Source of the DNA: Mycteria americana
Taxonomy: Eukaryota > Chordata > Aves > Ciconiiformes > Ciconiidae
NCBI RefSeq assembly: GCF_035582795.1
Contig: NW_027445659.1
Location: forward strand, 1-64,000
Length of the DNA: 64,000 nucleotides
Direction: 5' to 3'
The translations under genes and the position numbers were made by a program. Shown piece by piece: positions 46,970 through 64,000 of the stretch. The notes under the pieces are model-generated. The model worked only from the letters and a program-made list of their open reading frames with translations, had not been told where the DNA came from and ran no database searches. Positions within the stretch are counted from its first letter, which is position 1; each line of letters starts with the position of its first letter.

Positions 46970-48110
46970 AGTGACTGGGGGGAACTGGGAGCGACTGGGA
47001 TTTACTGAGCGAGTTGTGGACCGGGAGTTACTGGGGGAACTGGGAGTTACTGGGATTTACTGAGCGAGTTGTGGAATGGGAGCAGCTGGGGGGAACTGGG
47101 AGCAACTGGGATTTACTGGAGGAACTGGCAGTTACTGGGATTTACTGAGGGAGTTGTGGACCAGGAGTTACTGGGGGAACTGGGAGTTACAGGGCTTTAC
47201 TGGGGGAACTGGGAGTTACTGGGATTTACTGAGGGAGTTGTGGACCAAGAGTTACTGGGGGGAACTGGGACTTACGGGGCTTTACTGGGGGAACTGGGAG
47301 TTACTGGATTTACAGAGGGAGTTGTGGACCAGGAGTTACTGGGGGGAACTGGGACTTACGGGGCTTTACTGGGGAACTGGGAGTTAGTGGGATTTACTGA
47401 GGGAGTTGTGGACCGGGAGTTACTGGGGGGAACTGGGAGTTACGGGGATTTACTGGGGGAACTGGGAGTTACTGGGATTTATTGAGCAAGTTGTGGACCA
47501 GGAGTTACTGGGGTAACTGGGAGCGACTAGGATTTACTGGGGGAGCTGGGATTTACTGGGATTTACTGAGGGAGTTGTGGACCAAGAGTTACTGGGAGGA
47601 ACTGGGATTTACGGGGCTTTACTGGGGGAACTGGGAGTTACTGGGATTTACTGAGCGAGTTGTGGACTAGGAGTTACTGGGGTAACTGGGAGCGACTAGG
47701 ATTTACTGGGGGAGCTGGGAGTTACTGGGATTTACTGAGGGAGTTGTGGACCAGGAGTTACTGGGGTAACTGGAGCAACTAGGATTTACTGGGGGAGCTG
47801 GGAGTTACTGGGATTTACTGAGCGAGTTGTGGACCAGGAGTTACTGGGGTAACTGGAAAGAGAGAATGCAAGAAGACTGGGAGTTACTGGGTACACTGGG
47901 AGTTACTGGGAACTTTCTGAGAAAATTGGGAGTGATCGAGGGGTTATGGAGCGGGAGTTGCTGGGAGAACTGGAGTTGCTGGGAACGGCGGATTGGATTG
48001 GGGGAACTGGAGGAAAAGAGTCTTTCAGAGAAGACCAGAAGTTACTGGGTGACTGGGAGGTACTGGGATTTGCTGGGGGGACTGGGAGCTACTGGGAGTT
48101 GCTGAGGGCG
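46970..48110. repeat. Minisatellite, ACTGGGAGTTACTGGG units
   Basis: Units of GGAACTGGGAGTTACTGGG, ATTTACTGAGGGAGTTGTGG and ACCAGGAGTTACTGGGG. They form repeats of about 100 bp between the putative 5' exons of ATP2B3. Degenerates after 47850. Confidence 0.88.
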
Positions 48111-48339
48111 TTGGGAGCTGTGGGAGTGCGCGGGGTTTGCTGGGGGAACGGATCGCTGGGGGAACTGGGAGTTACCGGGAGAGCTGGGGGGCTCGCAGCT
48201 TCTGGGGGACTGGGGAAGCTGGGGGTTACTGGGGGACTGGGAGGAGCCGGTGCGTAGGCAGGGGCAGGGCTTTGCTGGGGCCGGGGGGCAGCGGAGCGGC
48301 GGGTCCGTGCTGGGCGGTGGGTGACGCCCGTGTCCCCAG

Positions 48340-48498
48340 GTGTGGCCCGGGCAGGGGGGGCGGCCGCCCCTGACCCCGGCGCCGTCCATGGCCTGGCCCC
48401 CCCGCGGGGGCGAGCGACCAGCCAGGAGGGGCCCCCCGGCATGACCCCCCCGGGGCCCCGCCACCGCCACCGTCACCGCCACCGTCACCGCTGAGCAG
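48340..48498 (+). other. Possible second non-coding exon of ATP2B3
   Basis: Non-repetitive segment between two minisatellites, with acceptor GTGTCCCCAG and donor GAGCAG|GTGAGA. No long frame in phase with the ATP2B3 start. Suggested as a 5'UTR exon from splice signals only. Confidence 0.35.
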
Positions 48499-48519
48499 GT
48501 GAGAGACCCCCGGCGGTGC

Positions 48520-49960
48520 CCCTGGGCCCCAGCGATGTCCCCGAGCCACGTGCCCTGTCCCTAACGATGCCCCTGGTCCCTAACGATGTCCCCGAGCCAC
48601 GTCCCCTGTCCCTAACGGTGCCCCTGGTCCCTAACGATGTCCCCAAGCCACATCCGCTGTCCCTAACGATGCCCCTGGTCCCTAATGATGTCCCCGAGCC
48701 ACGTGCCCTGTCCCTAACGATGCCCTGGTCCCTAACGATGTCCCCGAGCCACGTCCCCTGTCCCTAACGGTGCCCCTGGTCCCTAACGATGTCCCCGAGC
48801 CACATTCCCTGTCCCTAACGATGCCCCTGGTCCCTAACGATGTCCCTGAGCCACGTCCCCTGTCCCTAACGATGCCCCTGGTCCCTAACGATGTCCCCGA
48901 GTCACGTGCCCTGTCCCTAATGATGCTCTGGTCCCTAACGATGTCCCCGAGCCACGTCCTCTGTCCCTATCGATGCCCCTGGTCCCTAACGATGTCTCCG
49001 AGTCACATCCGCTGTCCCTAACGATGCCCTGGTCCCTAACGATGTCTCCGAGTCACATCCCCTGTCCCTAACAACGAGTCACATCCCCTGTCCCTAACAA
49101 TGCTCCTCGTCCCCAACAATGTCCCCGAGTCACATCCCCTGTCCCTAACAATGCTCCTCGTCCCCAACAATGTCCCGAGTCACGTCCCCTGTCCTAACGA
49201 TGCCCCTGGTCCCTAACGATGTCCCGAGCCACGTCCCCTGTCCCTAACGATGCCCCTGGTCCCTAACGGTGTTGCCAGTCACGTCCCCTGTCCCTAATGA
49301 TGTTCAGGTCTCTAATGATGTCCCCAAGTCATGTCCACTGTCCCTAATGATGCACCATGTCCCTAATGATGTCCTCGAGTCGCATCCTGTGTCCTCAGTG
49401 ACGTGCCTTGTCCCTAACGATGTTCCTCGTGGTGCTTTGGTCCATAATGATGCCTCCAAGTCACGTCCCGTGTCCCCAGTGGTGTCCCCAACAACATCCC
49501 TTATCCCTAATGATGTCCCCCATGGTGTCCCTGGTCACTAATGCCCACAAGTCATGTCCCTGCTCCTAGTGATACCCTTGTCCCTAATGATGTCTCCAAG
49601 TTGCATCACATGTCCCGAGCGATGTCCCCAGTGATGTCCCTTGTCCCAGCGATGTCGCCCACGGTGTCCCTGGTCGCTAATGATGTCTCCAAGTCACGCC
49701 CCACGTCCCTAATGATGTCCCCAATGATGTCCCTTGTCCCTAACGATGTCCCCGAGTCGTGTCCTGTGTCCCTGATGCCGTCCCCAAATCACATTCTATG
49801 TCCCTGGCAGTGTTGCTTGTCCCCAAGGCGGTTCCTAACTCACGTTTGTGTCCCCAATGATGTCCCTTGTCCCTAATGACGTTCTGAAGTTGCGTTGCGC
49901 GTCTCCGGTGACGTCCCTTGTCACTAATGATGTCTGCAACAATGTCATTTGTCCCTGATG
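48520..49960. repeat. Minisatellite, CCTAACGATGTCCCC units
   Basis: About 50-bp units: GGTCCCTAACGATGTCCCCG, AGCCACGTCCCCTGTCCC and TAACGATGCCCCT. Well preserved to about 49260, then degenerate towards coding exon 2. Confidence 0.87.
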
Positions 49961-50413
49961 ACGTCCCAAGTTGTATTCTGTGTCCTTTGTCCTAACGATG
50001 TCCCCACCACCCAACAGTGTCCCTTGCCCCTAACGACGTCCCGAAGCCCTCAACGCTGTCCCCAAGCTGTGTTCCGTCTCCCTGACGATGCCCCTTGCCC
50101 TAACGATGTCCCAAAGCCTCAGCGGTGTCCCCAACACTGTCCCCGAGCCCCCAACGCCATCTGCAAGCCACGTCCCTTGCGCCTAACGATGTCCCTAAGC
50201 CCCCGCTGCCGTCCCCAAGCCCCGCGTCCCAGGGCCGTCCCCAGCCCCCGACAACGATGTCCCCGAGCCGTGTCCCCAGCGCTCCCCTCACGTCCCCACC
50301 CCGTGCCGCGTCCCTGCCCCCCGCGCCGCCGCCCCCCGCCGCCCCGTCCCTTTCACGCCCCCCCCCCCCCCCCCCATCGTGCCGCGTCCCCGTCCCCGCA
50401 GGCCGCCGGCGCC

Positions 50414-64000
<13,587 letters not shown>

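Noticed and set aside
48520-49100. CCCTAA motifs suggesting interstitial telomere repeats
   Set aside because: CCCTAA occurs once per 25-50 bp unit within CCCTAACGATG, never as tandem hexamers.

Overview
The window is vertebrate nuclear DNA, most likely a GC-rich avian microchromosome. Predicted opsin proteins resemble chicken violet/blue-family SWS2 and red iodopsin (LWS) almost residue for residue. Exons are small islands in introns that consist almost wholly of C/G-rich minisatellites. The gene order IRAK1 - MECP2 - SWS2 - LWS - ATP2B3 corresponds to the human Xq28 neighbourhood, with SWS2 retained as in non-therian tetrapods. Family assignments come from recognising protein sequence; no database was searched.

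Layout. (1) 890-9588, minus strand: IRAK1, nine exons from the death domain to the middle of the kinase domain; the rest lies beyond the left edge. (2) 11.2-19.3 kb, minus strand: MECP2 of E1 type, with three coding exons and a roughly 2.5 kb 3'UTR that carries short islands resembling the mammalian MECP2 3'UTR around a 1.6 kb minisatellite. (3) 19.3-23.7 kb: CpG island, three minisatellites, a ZNF143-type site and CRX/OTX-like sites. (4) 23733-31446, plus strand: SWS2 cone opsin, five intact exons. (5) 31781-31850, minus strand: a hairpin carrying the mir-726 sequence, between the two opsins. (6) 32.9-33.2 kb: a cluster of CRX-like and MEF2-like sites, a candidate opsin locus control region, followed by a 255-bp higher-order VNTR. 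(7) 35403-40256, plus strand: LWS red opsin, six exons. (8) 40.5-44.4 kb: an array of CCAAT/E2F-like/E-box units folded into a near-perfect inverted repeat of about 2.75 kb. (9) 44.4-64 kb, plus strand: ATP2B3 (PMCA3), with probable non-coding 5' exons, coding exons from 50414, and an end beyond the right edge.

The two opsins, mir-726 and the CRX-site cluster look like one cone-photoreceptor regulatory neighbourhood. IRAK1 (innate signalling), MECP2 (methyl-CpG chromatin) and ATP2B3 (calcium extrusion) are linked by old synteny rather than shared function.

Four of the five protein genes carry one-base disruptions, nearly all in C/G runs (IRAK1 exon 9, MECP2 last exon, LWS exon 4, ATP2B3 exons 2-4), while the surrounding exons and splice sites are intact. 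I read these as probable sequence errors, not as pseudogenes. The most unusual structures are the large CCAAT palindrome, two places in ATP2B3 where a coding exon's 3' end with its splice donor has been copied into intronic repeats, and a GGGGCC hexanucleotide repeat inside the IRAK1 coding sequence.
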